A DNA stretch of 64,000 nucleotides, taken from NCBI GenBank assembly GCA_017562135.1, contig QEYB01001685.1:930001-994000 (forward strand), given 5' to 3'. The stretch comes from Dipylidium caninum (lineage: Eukaryota > Platyhelminthes > Cestoda > Cyclophyllidea > Dipylidiidae). A model generated the notes under the pieces. That model searched no databases, had not been told where the DNA came from, and worked only from the letters and a program-made list of their open reading frames with translations. Shown here piece by piece: positions 40,701 to 47,827 of the stretch. The position numbers and the translations under genes are program-made. Positions within the stretch are counted from its first letter, which is position 1. Each line of letters begins with the position of its first letter.

Positions 40701-43700
40701 TTCTGATATGCGCCTGCCTACACAATAGCCATTGCTCCGGAGATGGTCCATCCTCCGCTTTGGTCATGCTGCTTCAGAATGGGTATTCCCCTAATGTGAG
40801 AGTATTTTCCCAAGCTCCCGAGTCCCGAGGTTTTCGCTCAAGAGCTTTGCGAGCAGTTAGGAGTTCCTTATAGGTAGCACGTGGCTCTGATTGTCCTCCG
40901 GCTCTCTGGACAAAGTTACTGACAATGTATAGAACATCGTAATACTGACTGACGTGCGTCAGAACTCCTCACCTCGTCTTACGCGCCATGTCACTTATAA
41001 TATTTAGTAGAGGAGGTCGACTGACCTCGATGCTTCGTGAAAGAATTATCAGTCACCAAGAAAGAGGACGTTAGATAACTTTGAATATGCGACTAAGTTG
41101 GCAAAGTTACGAACATCTGCAGTCTTTCCTTCCTCGGCCAGCGAGTCTGTGCCTTTACTCCCTGAGATGTCGCTTGCTCCCACCATCTGCACTCGTCTTC
41201 GACAGTAGCCAGAAGACTACGCGGAGGATGTTATAAAATATTAATCTTGTCCCGTAGACTTGACAATTAGGAGAAATTATTTATTAACTGACTAAGAATA
41301 CTCACCCTCATCATCCACAGCCCCCGGGCTAATCACAATGGGTTGGTAGAAAAGAGGAGGGGATGGAGAAGGTTGATTTGACTAACTCCTCCAACCATAA
41401 ACGTTAACATCTTTACATTCCAATTCTCTCAGCTTTATACCACCGACAGCCAAGTAACACTTCTTCGTACATATTAGAACATTTTTGCCCTCCCCGAGGA
41501 TAAATTTCCTTTCCCTCCGCCTATGCCAGAAGACATTAGGCGTCAACTTCGAAATCCCCACTTTGGTCATTAGCTTCTGAGCACTTTGTATCGGCTCGTA
41601 ATTCTGCCGTATGTCTTTAATCACCCAACCTCCCACGTCTTTCCTCCCCGGCACACTCCCGAGCTCTCCCTCTTCATTTATCCCCGAAAAATGTGAACAA
41701 TTTAAGCCTAATCAACCTCGCTTTTTTCCTGTCAAAATCCTAAATTGCCATTTGCGGCAAAGCCTCTTCGGGCCTCGTGGGAGTAAGGTTTGTGTGAGGC
41801 TGATCTCCTGCTTCAATCTTCCTTCAGCTGGAACATCCCTCAAGTTCGGAAGATCTAAGAAGGACGATAAAGAGGATCCAGTTTTTGTGAAATTCACCTA
41901 CCTCCATGACCAACAAAACACGAATCGTGAGGAGATCGCCTTGGGTCTTCAGGTCACCCCGGCCTTCTCCACAGCGCGTTGCAGTCTCCTTTACGTGGAC
42001 ACGAAGTTGGGGAATGTGGATTTCCTTCACATATACTTGGTAGGTTGGAGAAATTTCCTCATCACCTCCTTTAATAGGATGTCGGAATAGCAAATCTCGT
42101 CTTCAATATGGGAGGTGGAGTAATCCAAATGAGGGAGCGTCGACGACGTCTCAATGACGGCAACTATCATCGTATTCGCGTCTTCCGCCACGGGCTTGCA
42201 ACCCTACTTGAGGTTGACGAGTTGACAACGAAACACGTTTCAAATGGTAGGCTCAGATGTCACATTTTGCCAAACCCACTCACTTGATTTACTCCAGCTT
42301 CTCCAAATGCTAAAGCAGTAGTCAGAGGCGATAGAAATGCGGAGGGAAGTGGCCAAATTTTCTTCTGCTTGAATTACAGGTCCCCTTGGCGAGCAGTTTA
42401 ACGACCAGCAGTCCATATGGTTAGGATTCGCCCCTAACGTGGAAAATTATACTGCCCCTTTTAGTGGCGTTCTATCAGGTAAGGCTTGTTGATTTATCGA
42501 AGCCTTAGCAAGATCTTTAGTCCTTTTCACTGAAAACCTCGCGTTCTTTGCCTCCTAAGGCGTCTTCTACAATGGCCTTCCTCTCTCCGATCTGGCCGCC
42601 GGCTTGTCACACAGAGCCGACGTGCATGTCACTAGACACGCGGAAATCCAGTATCTTGCCAACTTCAAAATCACTTTGCAAAGTGACTCCTTCCTTCAAC
42701 AGTAAGTTGAGCCTTGCTAAGATGTCACTTTCGCATGATTCTCCCAAAGACGTGCTCACAAACTTCAGGAACAGTCCCAAATTAACAACAACATTGAGTT
42801 GGAAACTGGAGGCAGCCTAATTACCCTTCTACGAAGACTAACTGGCTGATTTTTACTTGTTTTTATATCAAACCGCAAAATGCTCCGACTGCTCCCAGTC
42901 AAATTAATGCTTTCTGGTTATTCTAAGGAGTATTTTCGACTACTTCGTCATGTGTCTATCACTCTGTTAGTAACGACCCCCTCGGCAAACCTTTTGTGGA
43001 GGCTCCTAGCATTGTGTAGAGCAAGTAACGCTGGCGTGAATCTGGTTAAATCGCATAAGGTCTGTTTCATTTGAACACGGAAGAGTCTCCGACAATGATT
43101 ACCATGAATAAGGTCTTAATTCCGTCACTGCTAAGCAACTGAATGGCTGTTAAAATGGATGCCAACTAGTGACTTCTTCTAAAAATTGCACCCGAAGGCC
43201 GCCGAAGTGGTAACTTATGGTGGACATTTGATTAATGTTTTTACTCCTTCCGTGTTCATTTCACCAAGGTTATGGGATGGATTTACGCATAAATAGAAAA
43301 ATGTGGCCGAATGGGGATTGTGTGAGGATAGCATGTCGTCTGCCTGTTTGAATATATTTCTCGGTTATCCAAAGTATCAAGCCAACCGGAAAGTTCTTAC
43401 CGTTCATATGACAACAAACTTTGGCACGTAGCACATGTTTATGTGGAGAATGTTCCCCTCTCTATTTTTATCACTTAATGCATACACACTGACATAACAA
43501 ATTAACTGAAACAAGGTTGGTTCACGTTAGTCTTAAGCGGGTATCGAAAATGTACACCTGGCTACTGATAAAGTTTCTTCACGCAAATGTATTTTATTTG
43601 GATTTCAAGGAGGAAGAAATGCTGGACAAGCATTTAGACATTCATTGACAGTCTTTATGGAGTGTACAGTCTCTGACAGTACATGCAGACGATGTTGGGC

Positions 43701-46072
43701 CACCATCTCTGATCGACGACGATGTTGTTGAGACCATTTTGGAGCGGAATTCCCCTTTTGACAACATGGGCAGATCGCAGAAAGGCATAAGTGAACTCAG
43801 AAAAACTTTCGCACCGTGTGTGGGAGGAATTGGTGCGGAAATATTCACGACGGCGGCCCCATTAATGAATTCGGAAGAATGGAGGATGATCGAGTAGTCC
43901 ACATGCACATGTCTACCTCCTCGGAGTAAAATCGAGCTCCTCTTGGAACCATTATAACGGAAGACGAATAGTGGATCACCTACGGAAAGATAGCAAGAAA
44001 AGGAGCATATTAGGAGCTGCAAAACCTGCCCCTCTACCGCTAAAGTAAATGTGGCTTTGAATAAGAGAAGTTTGTGGCATATATGTTGAGACAGTTGGGG
44101 ACCGATACATGAGGAGCTGATAAGACTGAATGAACAGCTCAATTCGGAGAGTTATGGTCAGCGGATGGCTGATTTAAAGAGGACAGCCGAAGAAAGGAGG
44201 CGGGCGCTGATGGAGAGGAGGGACATCATACTGCGGGATGATACTGCCAGTCCACAGGCTGCTTTGGGGCCTCGTCAATAATTGCAGAACTAGGCTGGGA
44301 GGTTCTCTCGCATCCACCATTTTCCCCGGACTTGGCACCTTCCGACTATTTGAGATGGTGGACGATATGTAAGAATTCAGAATCTAAGAAGGCATCACAC
44401 AGGCACGGGTTCACTTTCTTGCGCCAAGAGGCGAACCATTTTCCAAAAATTTGATAAACAACTTTCCCTCACGCTAACACCAAGTCATTAATAATAATGG
44501 ACAGTATATTAATTACCAAAGTTTATGACGATAGGAAAAAGTGTGCTACTTTTATTCTTAAAAAAGGATAGAATCATCCGGTAGATCCAATATATCTTTT
44601 CTCTTTTTGATAGACTGACCCTTTCAGATCTCCTGTGTTTGCGTGCCTGCCGCACACCTGTCTGGGCAAAGTGACGGCCGGCGTGCCATTTGAAAGCAGT
44701 CAGTTCGCCCTCGTCTCAGATGCAAGCAGCAGGCATCGTAGACCATAGACGAAAAAATCCTTTTTTTGGAATCAAACAAATTCATAGAGTGCCTCTTTCT
44801 AGTTAGAATTTGAAATGTCTTACTTTTCTTACGACCCATCGCATAAACTCGATTAGACAAACCCACGGCAGAGACTGTTTATTAGTTAACATGGCAATAC
44901 AGACCTCCAGACAAAGTTAATGGAACCCGGGAATATTAACCTAAAGTGGGGCGCAATTTGGCCCAGTTAGACTTCAACAAACTGGATGTCTATTCATGTT
45001 CAACGCTTAGACAATCAGTAGGGGGCGATGCGTTGTATTTTCCAGTCTTCATTTATTCTCCTCGTTTCACTGCTTGACAGCAGATACCCTTCTATGCGCT
45101 AACAAAGACCATTTGCCTCCGCCTCATCCTCTTTCTCGTGAAAGATAGTAAAGACACAGAGTGAACACAACTGAAATATGCGTCGAAGCGGGATCCTTTT
45201 ATTGCAAATTTGGGGGACGGTGGACTTAATACTTATCTGGGAAGAGTCCCGAGGATTCCGTAAGCATGGGAAAGGAGGCGGGAGGACGGGGAGCCAAGAG
45301 GTTTACATCCTAGGACACCGATACCACTGAGTATCGTTGATTTTCACTCGGCTTAAACCACCATATGGGAATGATAACTCGCTGCTAGTCGCAAGGGAGC
45401 CGAAAGGAATGCCTGTACTCTATCGCATTTATGGGAGGATATTTATATAGGGTTGAGTTTTGACCGGCTTATTCAATTCTAACCTTTCTATATCCATTTC
45501 ACTGGATAAAGAAACTATGTGAAAAACGCTTTTTGTTTTCTTCAAGGTTACCAGACATAGACTTGGGCAATCTCGAAGGTACCTCATACCACGATGACGA
45601 GACAGCCTTGAACAATGTCGAGTCTCTCGTCAACCCTGTCTTTGTCAGCAACAACACCGAAAACGCCGACTTGCAGTACCATCGTGAATGGGTCCAATTT
45701 CCACCCCGAACTCACTCGTCTACAGACGACATTTCTCCTCTTCCTCTCCAGAGTCATGTCAACACTTGGCTTTTCATCTGCCTAGGCGTAGCGGGTATAG
45801 CTCTTGTAGCCTCCCTCTTCTTCCTCCTCTTCCACTGTCTTCAACGCCGCCGACGACAAGAACAAAACCAACAAAGGCCCGTCAGATTAATGGAGCATGA
45901 GTCCATTGGAAGGGTGAGGGAACACAGTGGTCGATCTGCAAACCATTTCACGTCCTTGAAAGAAACTGAGGTCGAACCTGTTTCGACTGCAGGTCATCCA
46001 CCAGTCAGCTATGTCGCCTTCTCCGAATCCTTCTTAGAAGTCCTTGACACTGCGTCCGAGGGAACTCTGTAA
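10655..46072 (+). CDS. NRXN: alpha-neurexin-like synaptic adhesion receptor (LNS2-LNS6 part), 15 exons
   Basis: Fifteen exons join with compatible phases into about 1,288 residues ending at TAA 46070-46072, allowing one frame break in exon 4. The domain order is LNS, LNS, EGF, LNS, LNS, EGF, LNS, a 25-residue transmembrane helix and a 72-residue tail. That equals LNS2-LNS3-EGF2-LNS4-LNS5-EGF3-LNS6 of alpha-neurexins. Sequence agreement is good at domain joins, for example VAFKC..PITF-like text between LNS2 and LNS3, ISR-type text after 'DGNWHQ', and 'YNGLPL' late in LNS6. Alpha-neurexins are presynaptic receptors that bind partners such as neuroligins through LNS domains. LNS1, EGF1 and a signal peptide were not found. 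The tail does not end in the -EYYV PDZ ligand of vertebrate neurexins. At least five introns contain mariner relics. Confidence 0.85.
10790..13102. other. neurexin intron
   Basis: No coding signal or recognised element was seen in these 2.3 kb. Short open frames on both strands have no domain match. Confidence 0.6.
13103..13368 (+). CDS. NRXN: neurexin exon 2: core of LNS2
   Basis: The acceptor tcttaag is followed by GC, completing Gly with the previous exon. It reads SNDSYYNVSLSSGLLHLQIR, then SRLDDGQLHDFVLERTPDQ, matching the 'LxxGxLxLxxR ... LDDGxWHxVxxxR' pattern of LNS domains, with Leu in place of the usual Trp. The donor CAG|GTAAAT is at phase 0. The open frame continues past the donor, which is not coding. 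Confidence 0.85.
15408..15484 (+). other. possible alternative LNS exon
   Basis: The acceptor ...ctttggcag is followed by 2 nt and 25 codons reading IWHSFSVYRVVLREIYLNNF, then a donor ATGCAG|GTGGAG at phase 0. The 'WHSFSVYR...IYLNN' text is LNS-like. Its phases would join exon 1 (phase 1) directly to exon 3 (phase 0), replacing exon 2. It may be chance or a decayed exon. Confidence 0.2.
15967..15986. repeat. perfect 20-bp AT-rich palindrome
   Basis: tagttaaattaatttaacta is identical to its reverse complement. It lies within a neurexin intron and its role is unknown. Confidence 0.85.
18199..18351 (+). CDS. NRXN: neurexin exon 3: later part of LNS2
   Basis: The acceptor is ccccaaatttcag and both ends are phase 0. 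It encodes IRISIDDNVVFFQPLSFGEI, then GQEAFKGQITH, the strand and 'F-x-G-x-I' segment near the end of an LNS domain. The donor is CAT|GTGAGT. The ORF usually called here in another frame is a shadow. Confidence 0.8.
18352..20166. other. neurexin intron holding mariner-like element 2
   Basis: A 1.8-kb intron of which about 1.2 kb is a mariner relic (18655-19880). The flanks hold nothing recognisable. Confidence 0.7.
18655..19880 (+). mobile_element. mariner-like element 2, degenerate
   Basis: The 5' end carries GGTTGGAAACTATGAGAGG and the 3' end at about 19858-19880 is its inverted copy (tttcatgatttccaactt). Coding remnants run on the plus strand. 19180-19330 reads LPSFRHQIISCDDK, stop, ILYDNRKQSSKWVDENAGPE, the mariner 'TxDEKW...YDN.KR..QWVD' block around the first catalytic Asp. 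19560-19615 reads DILPRPPQSPDISPIDT, the 'PHPPYSPDLxPxDY' block. Stops and frameshifts make it inactive. Confidence 0.85.
20167..20874 (+). CDS. NRXN: neurexin exon 4: end of LNS2 and most of LNS3, with a frame break
   Basis: The acceptor gttctccag is at phase 0. The first part reads VDDTKLNILEFAAKSLHGFE then INGTRPTACET, the end of LNS2 with its closing Cys. After the C6 run at 20323-20328 the reading moves by one base to PPPLFNKLPLYASRIRNWQQ, then DALLFLLFHRLG and FLLGGSNWTAEGEF, ending FAGCVHR. This is LNS3. The phase balance of the whole transcript demands exactly one extra base here, so an over-called C is likely. A GT..AG pair at 20268-20379 (112 nt) would also restore frame but would remove the first LNS3 strands. 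The donor CATCG|GTATGT is at phase 2. Confidence 0.8.
20875..28898. other. neurexin intron, 8.0 kb, holding mariner-like element 3
   Basis: The largest intron. The mariner relic at 27562-28755 is the only recognised element. A 165-codon minus-strand open frame (21924-22421) and a 93-codon one (25336-25617, Ser/Asp rich) have no known domain and no supporting splice context. Confidence 0.6.
27562..28755 (+). mobile_element. mariner-like element 3, degenerate
   Basis: The 5' end carries GTTGGAAACTATGAAAGGGG and the 3' end (28733-28755, tttcatggctttcagatt) is its imperfect inverted copy. The plus strand at 28150-28195 reads LPLFGHQITTYDEN, the mariner 'DEKW' region, followed by a stop. 28440-28500 reads RHFTTSSIFTRYSNDRLL, the decayed 'PYSPDLxxxDY' region. 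Reverse-strand ORFs here match the antisense of element 1, showing the two are related copies in opposite orientation. Confidence 0.8.
28899..29098 (+). CDS. NRXN: neurexin exon 5: end of LNS3 and EGF2
   Basis: The acceptor ttcctaatcctag adds one base that completes Arg and gives GCVHR-LVLNGESVDFDPIV, the usual 'GC-x-x-x-L-x-x-NG' end of an LNS. The EGF then reads CTCQNGGVCENGECNC and FTGEVC, with six cysteines spaced 1-5-4-1-9. The donor AAAC|GTGAGT is at phase 1. An earlier AG at 28866 gives a frame with a stop, which decides the border. Confidence 0.9.
29099..30859. other. neurexin intron
   Basis: Nothing recognisable in 1.8 kb. Overlapping open frames of about 70-110 codons on both strands lack any domain. 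Confidence 0.6.
30860..31113 (+). CDS. NRXN: neurexin exon 6: start of LNS4
   Basis: The acceptor ccattactatag is followed by CC, completing Pro. It encodes AKILAFDRRRQLRMRFPLPH, then SEILFAFRTQTRNATLLS and MRIDLVDGRLAVVVILDGQP. These are the first LNS strands in order. The donor CCGAAT|GTAAGG is at phase 0. Confidence 0.85.
31114..31982. other. neurexin intron
   Basis: 0.87 kb without recognised content. Confidence 0.6.
31983..32091 (+). CDS. NRXN: neurexin exon 7: middle of LNS4
   Basis: The acceptor tgcgcttttag is at phase 0. It encodes TLGIPTPVADDAWHVLSIVR, then SLLCVHLDGTLYEK. The 'DDAWHVLSIVR' block is the 'DGxWHxVxVxR' signature and the following 'LHLDG' strand is typical. The donor AAGG|GTGAGT is at phase 1. 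Confidence 0.85.
32092..36451. other. neurexin intron, 4.4 kb, holding mariner fragment copy A
   Basis: It contains mariner fragment 34357-35450. Other parts show no gene; the ORFs are short and unlike any family. Confidence 0.65.
34357..35450 (+). mobile_element. mariner-like fragment, second family, copy A
   Basis: 34357-35318 is nearly identical to 43387-44349. The plus strand near 35185-35210 reads ALMERRDIILRDDTASPQAA, the degenerate 'RxxIILxHDNARPH' block. After a frame change, 35260-35330 reads LGWEVLSHPPFSPDLAPSDY and HLFCP, the mariner 'D34D' region. Upstream, about 34640-34735 reads VHADDVGPPSLIDDDVVETI, like a mariner HTH region. Stops and shifts make it inactive. No terminal repeats were recognised. 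Confidence 0.75.
36452..36920 (+). CDS. NRXN: neurexin exon 8: end of LNS4 and start of LNS5
   Basis: The acceptor ccgtttgtttgacag is followed by TT, completing Val. It reads VIEADNLIMRIQEIQVGRKT, then VGHIRHFTFNGVDPL ('F-x-GxIxxxxFNG', end of LNS4), TPDCFLRLPRLNIYGAFQVV, then EDGVLLFNSGGDDFLAVELV and FLSDGNWHQIIISR (LNS5). This matches the alpha-neurexin LNS4/LNS5 pair, which has no EGF between them. The donor TCAAG|GTAAGT is at phase 2. The open frame upstream of the acceptor is intron. Confidence 0.9.
38555..38625. repeat. purine-rich tract ending in a poly-G run
   Basis: A GA/GGGA-rich block ends in ten or more consecutive G residues. It is low-complexity DNA, and the overlapping ORF (Arg/Gly/Glu) is an artefact. 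Confidence 0.8.
38690..39560 (-). mobile_element. mariner-like fragment in minus orientation
   Basis: The reverse strand from about 39400 down reads RIENGDEKWLAYNNPV (mariner 'RIVTGDEKWxxYxN'). Then 38985-38870 reads TITPGLTMQKQHREKSGV and HSPYLPDLASSKCHLFI (the 'HPPYSPDLAPSDYHLF' block). Near 38800-38720 it reads FRSKIEELLNKK, the C-terminal region. It lacks an intact frame, and the outer limits are approximate. It differs from the three TIR-sharing elements and from copies A and B, so it is at least a third lineage. Confidence 0.75.
39793..39940 (+). CDS. NRXN: neurexin exon 9: LNS5
   Basis: The acceptor tttctcctctcaag adds A, completing Arg, to give ISR-NGQMDEYLRIKIKSEF, then NEPLYLGGIPNE. 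'YLGGIP' is the conserved LNS 'YxGGxP' strand. The chosen donor GAA|GTACGT is at phase 0 and fits exon 10. A stronger-looking donor CAG|GTGAGT lies 47 nt downstream but is out of phase with exon 10. Confidence 0.8.
39941..40412. other. neurexin intron with a second strong donor
   Basis: The intron is 0.47 kb. An alternative 5' splice site (CAG|GTGAGT) at 39987/39988 would extend exon 9 by 47 nt. No further element was seen. Confidence 0.55.
40413..40689 (+). CDS. NRXN: neurexin exon 10: end of LNS5 and EGF3
   Basis: The acceptor ttctgcctccccag is at phase 0. It encodes GCIGGFGVNNQTQMDLEALA (the LNS5 'GC' end), then an EGF from CTAFAHQRRLPYCLNGGVC to RCSCEMTTFTGNRC with six cysteines. This closely resembles vertebrate EGF3 ('CxNxGVCLQxW...CxCxMTxFxGxxC'). 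The donor CTAC|GTAAGG is at phase 1. Confidence 0.9.
40690..41827. other. neurexin intron
   Basis: 1.1 kb. The open frame running into exon 11 from 41611 is intronic upstream of the acceptor. No element was recognised. Confidence 0.6.
41828..42039 (+). CDS. NRXN: neurexin exon 11: start of LNS6
   Basis: The acceptor caatcttccttcag adds CT, completing Pro. It encodes GTSLKFGRSKKDDKEDPVFV, then ALGLQVTPAFSTARCSLLYV and NVDFLHIYL. The 'LAIGFST...LVRV...YLELHI' pattern of LNS6 is recognisable. The donor TTG|GTAGGT is at phase 0. Confidence 0.85.
42078..42246 (+). CDS. NRXN: neurexin exon 12: LNS6
   Basis: It follows an intron of only 38 nt (42040-42077). It encodes DVGIANLVFNMGGGVIQMRE, then RRRLNDGNYHRIRVFRHGLA and TLLEVDELTTKHVSNG. 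'LNDGNYHRIRVFR' is the 'DGxYHxVxFxR' signature of LNS6. The donor AATG|GTAGGC is at phase 1. The exon is too short to appear as a long open frame. Confidence 0.85.
42380..42478 (+). CDS. NRXN: neurexin exon 13: LNS6
   Basis: The acceptor gcttgaattacag adds GT, completing Gly. It encodes GPLGEQFNDQQSIWLGFAPN, then NYTAPFSGVLSG, the 'IxIGG...PFxGxLSG' end of LNS6. The donor TCAG|GTAAGG is at phase 1. Confidence 0.85.
42560..42701 (+). CDS. NRXN: neurexin exon 14: end of LNS6 and juxtamembrane stalk
   Basis: The acceptor tttgcctcctaag adds GC, completing Gly. It encodes GVFYNGLPLSDLAAGLSHRA, matching 'LxYNGLxVLxMAA' of vertebrate neurexin, then stalk sequence ITLQSDSFLQ. The donor CAACA|GTAAGT is at phase 2. 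The longer ORF in another frame is a shadow. Confidence 0.85.
42702..45546. other. neurexin intron, 2.8 kb, holding mariner fragment copy B
   Basis: It contains 43387-44349, the near-identical copy of 34357-35318. No other element or coding signal was recognised. Confidence 0.65.
43387..44349 (+). mobile_element. mariner-like fragment, second family, copy B
   Basis: It is near-identical to copy A in the same orientation, with a few substitutions and small indels, mainly near the 5' end and around 44010-44050. The match stops abruptly after the 'SDY' codons (44349), whereas copy A continues into 'HLF'. The transposase frame is broken. A long minus-strand open frame (43642-44142) is the antisense of the element and not a gene. 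Confidence 0.75.
45547..46072 (+). CDS. NRXN: neurexin exon 15: stalk, transmembrane helix and cytoplasmic tail
   Basis: The acceptor ttgttttcttcaag adds G, completing Gln, and the phase agrees with exon 14. It encodes a Ser/Asn/Asp-rich stalk, a hydrophobic helix WLFICLGVAGIALVASLFFL at 45767-45841, and a basic stop-transfer (QRRRRQ). A tail of about 72 residues ends SEGTL before TAA. The basic residues after the helix put the tail in the cytoplasm. The end is not the -EYYV PDZ ligand of vertebrate neurexins. Confidence 0.9.
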
Positions 46073-46141
46073 ATATAAAGCCCCGAAGTAAACATTCCAC
46101 TGGATGATAAAAACATGTACAAAACTCCCTCCTTCAATCTC

Positions 46142-46221
46142 AATTAAAGTAGCATGACTGAGATTCTTGACTTTTCGAATACGGGCGTAGGAAGATTCGA
46201 AATATGAGGGTATTAAAATAA
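46142..46221 (+). terminator. candidate neurexin polyadenylation signals
   Basis: ATTAAA at about 46142 and AATAAA at about 46216 lie 70-150 nt after the neurexin stop, a usual distance. Use is not shown by the sequence. Confidence 0.45.
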
Positions 46222-47268
46222 ATGTAACTGTATGAAATTAAGGCAAGTGAAGTTGAGTGCCCTAAAGTAAAAGGACACATTTGTGAAGTGCATCAAACGG
46301 TCCAGGAAGAGCCTTGATGCGGGAGTAGACAGCAGAGACGTGTCCTTTTGTGAGAATAGAAAATTGATTCACGAGCTCAAGTTGGGAGTTCGGAGTACCC
46401 ATGTTGAAGTCGTCACGGACATGCTCTCTATTTCAAGTAGTTCAATTCCTGAGAAGATTACATTTCCAACCAACGTTCCTAGGTCGTGATATATAAATAG
46501 AAAGAAGAAGAGCTTTTAACTACACGCGCAGAAGGGTGGAGAAGTCGGCTTGGCCTCAAGGTCACAAGGTTTAAGTGAGATAAAGACTTCTAGATACGAC
46601 ATAGTTGACTTTTTAACATTAGCAACATAATCCCACCTCTCTGGAATAATAACTGAGGCTAATTTAATTAGAAATAGCTCATTTAAGGAAAGCCGGACTC
46701 ATACCTCCAAAAATAGTTTTTTACTAAATGATAAACTATCTTGATTAGAAATATGTCAAAATGACGTATAAAATTAACATCCCAACTGGTGACCAATCAT
46801 TTCAGTCTACCCAATCAGCCAAGGTAACTTTCGACCAATGGGAGTCTTACAAAACCGTCAACATATTTTATTTCCCTGTAAGGAATTTGGTCTTCTCTCA
46901 GACACACACATAAACAGGCGCCAGGCAATCAGATTTTGAACAGAGGATTACTAGTGCTTCAACGAGTGACAGTCAAGTTTATAGTGCATCTTTGCAGACT
47001 CGGTAGCGTTTTGCTCTGCACTTGGCGCCCCGTCACTTAGACGTTAAGGTAAATTGGGACATTGACTAAAAAATTGCACGTGATTAGATCATTTATTTGC
47101 GATCCAACAAGTACCCTCTTCTATAAGCCACCTCGGACAGCGAAACTGAAGAAAGAGGCGGTCCGCTGTAAGAGGGACAATGGTCTCATTCACATTGTTC
47201 ATCTCTTCATTTTCTACCTCAATGTGGGGCATTACTTATCGTTTTCCCACTTTACTGACCCAATGTAG

Positions 47269-47827
47269 GACCAAGTCGTACTTGAGGGCGAGAAGAGGAG
47301 CGAGACGTTGGCTGGCTGTATCAGCCACATGGAGGGTGGGAATGAACAAGCGGTAAACCTCGTCGTAAAATCACATCGTCGCCAAAATCAAATGTCCCCT
47401 CCAGTAATCAGACCACAAACAAAGGTGAGTTGAGATGTGGTGCTGCGAGCGGCGGAAATCGTGCCACTCAGTTGAAGTTTTGGCACAAACTCAATGCCTA
47501 TATGGTCGGATGGATCGGATTACAACTTTGGTAAGAGTTTACTCGTCAATCGACATCGGTCTCCTTCTTCCTGTCGCAACTCTAGCCACCGTGCTGAATT
47601 CGCAAATCCCACGCTTCGGAAGTGTACATAAGAATAACACTACGCACAGCTGTCGCGTAATTTCCTTTCTCGACTTCTTAATTAGGAGTCTGAAACGCCT
47701 CGCATGCATTATATCATTCTAGTCTTAGATAAACAGCCACCGACCCATCAGGTCCCCACACTGTCGGGGTGTCTGCAACGCCATTCAAGGCAGCCCTTCA
47801 ACTCCCCACCCCCATCTCATGGCGTAG
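47269..47827 (+). CDS. tentative three-exon coding cluster of unknown function
   Basis: Three segments with proper borders and matching phases can be joined. 47269-47424 lies between ccaatgtag and AAAG|GTGAGT and encodes LEGEKRSETLAGCISHMEGG, then VVKSHRRQNQMSPPVIRP. 47472-47530, after a 47-nt intron, reads LKFWHKLNAYMVGWIGLQL with donor TTTG|GTAAGA. 47752-47827 reads SPHCRGVCNAIQGSPSTPH and ends at TAG. No family is recognised and no start codon was assigned. The splice consistency is better than expected for random DNA, but three short segments are weak evidence. Confidence 0.2.

Noticed and set aside
43642..44142. 166-codon minus-strand open frame
   Set aside because: It is the antisense of mariner fragment copy B. 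The plus strand of the same DNA carries the transposase remnants.
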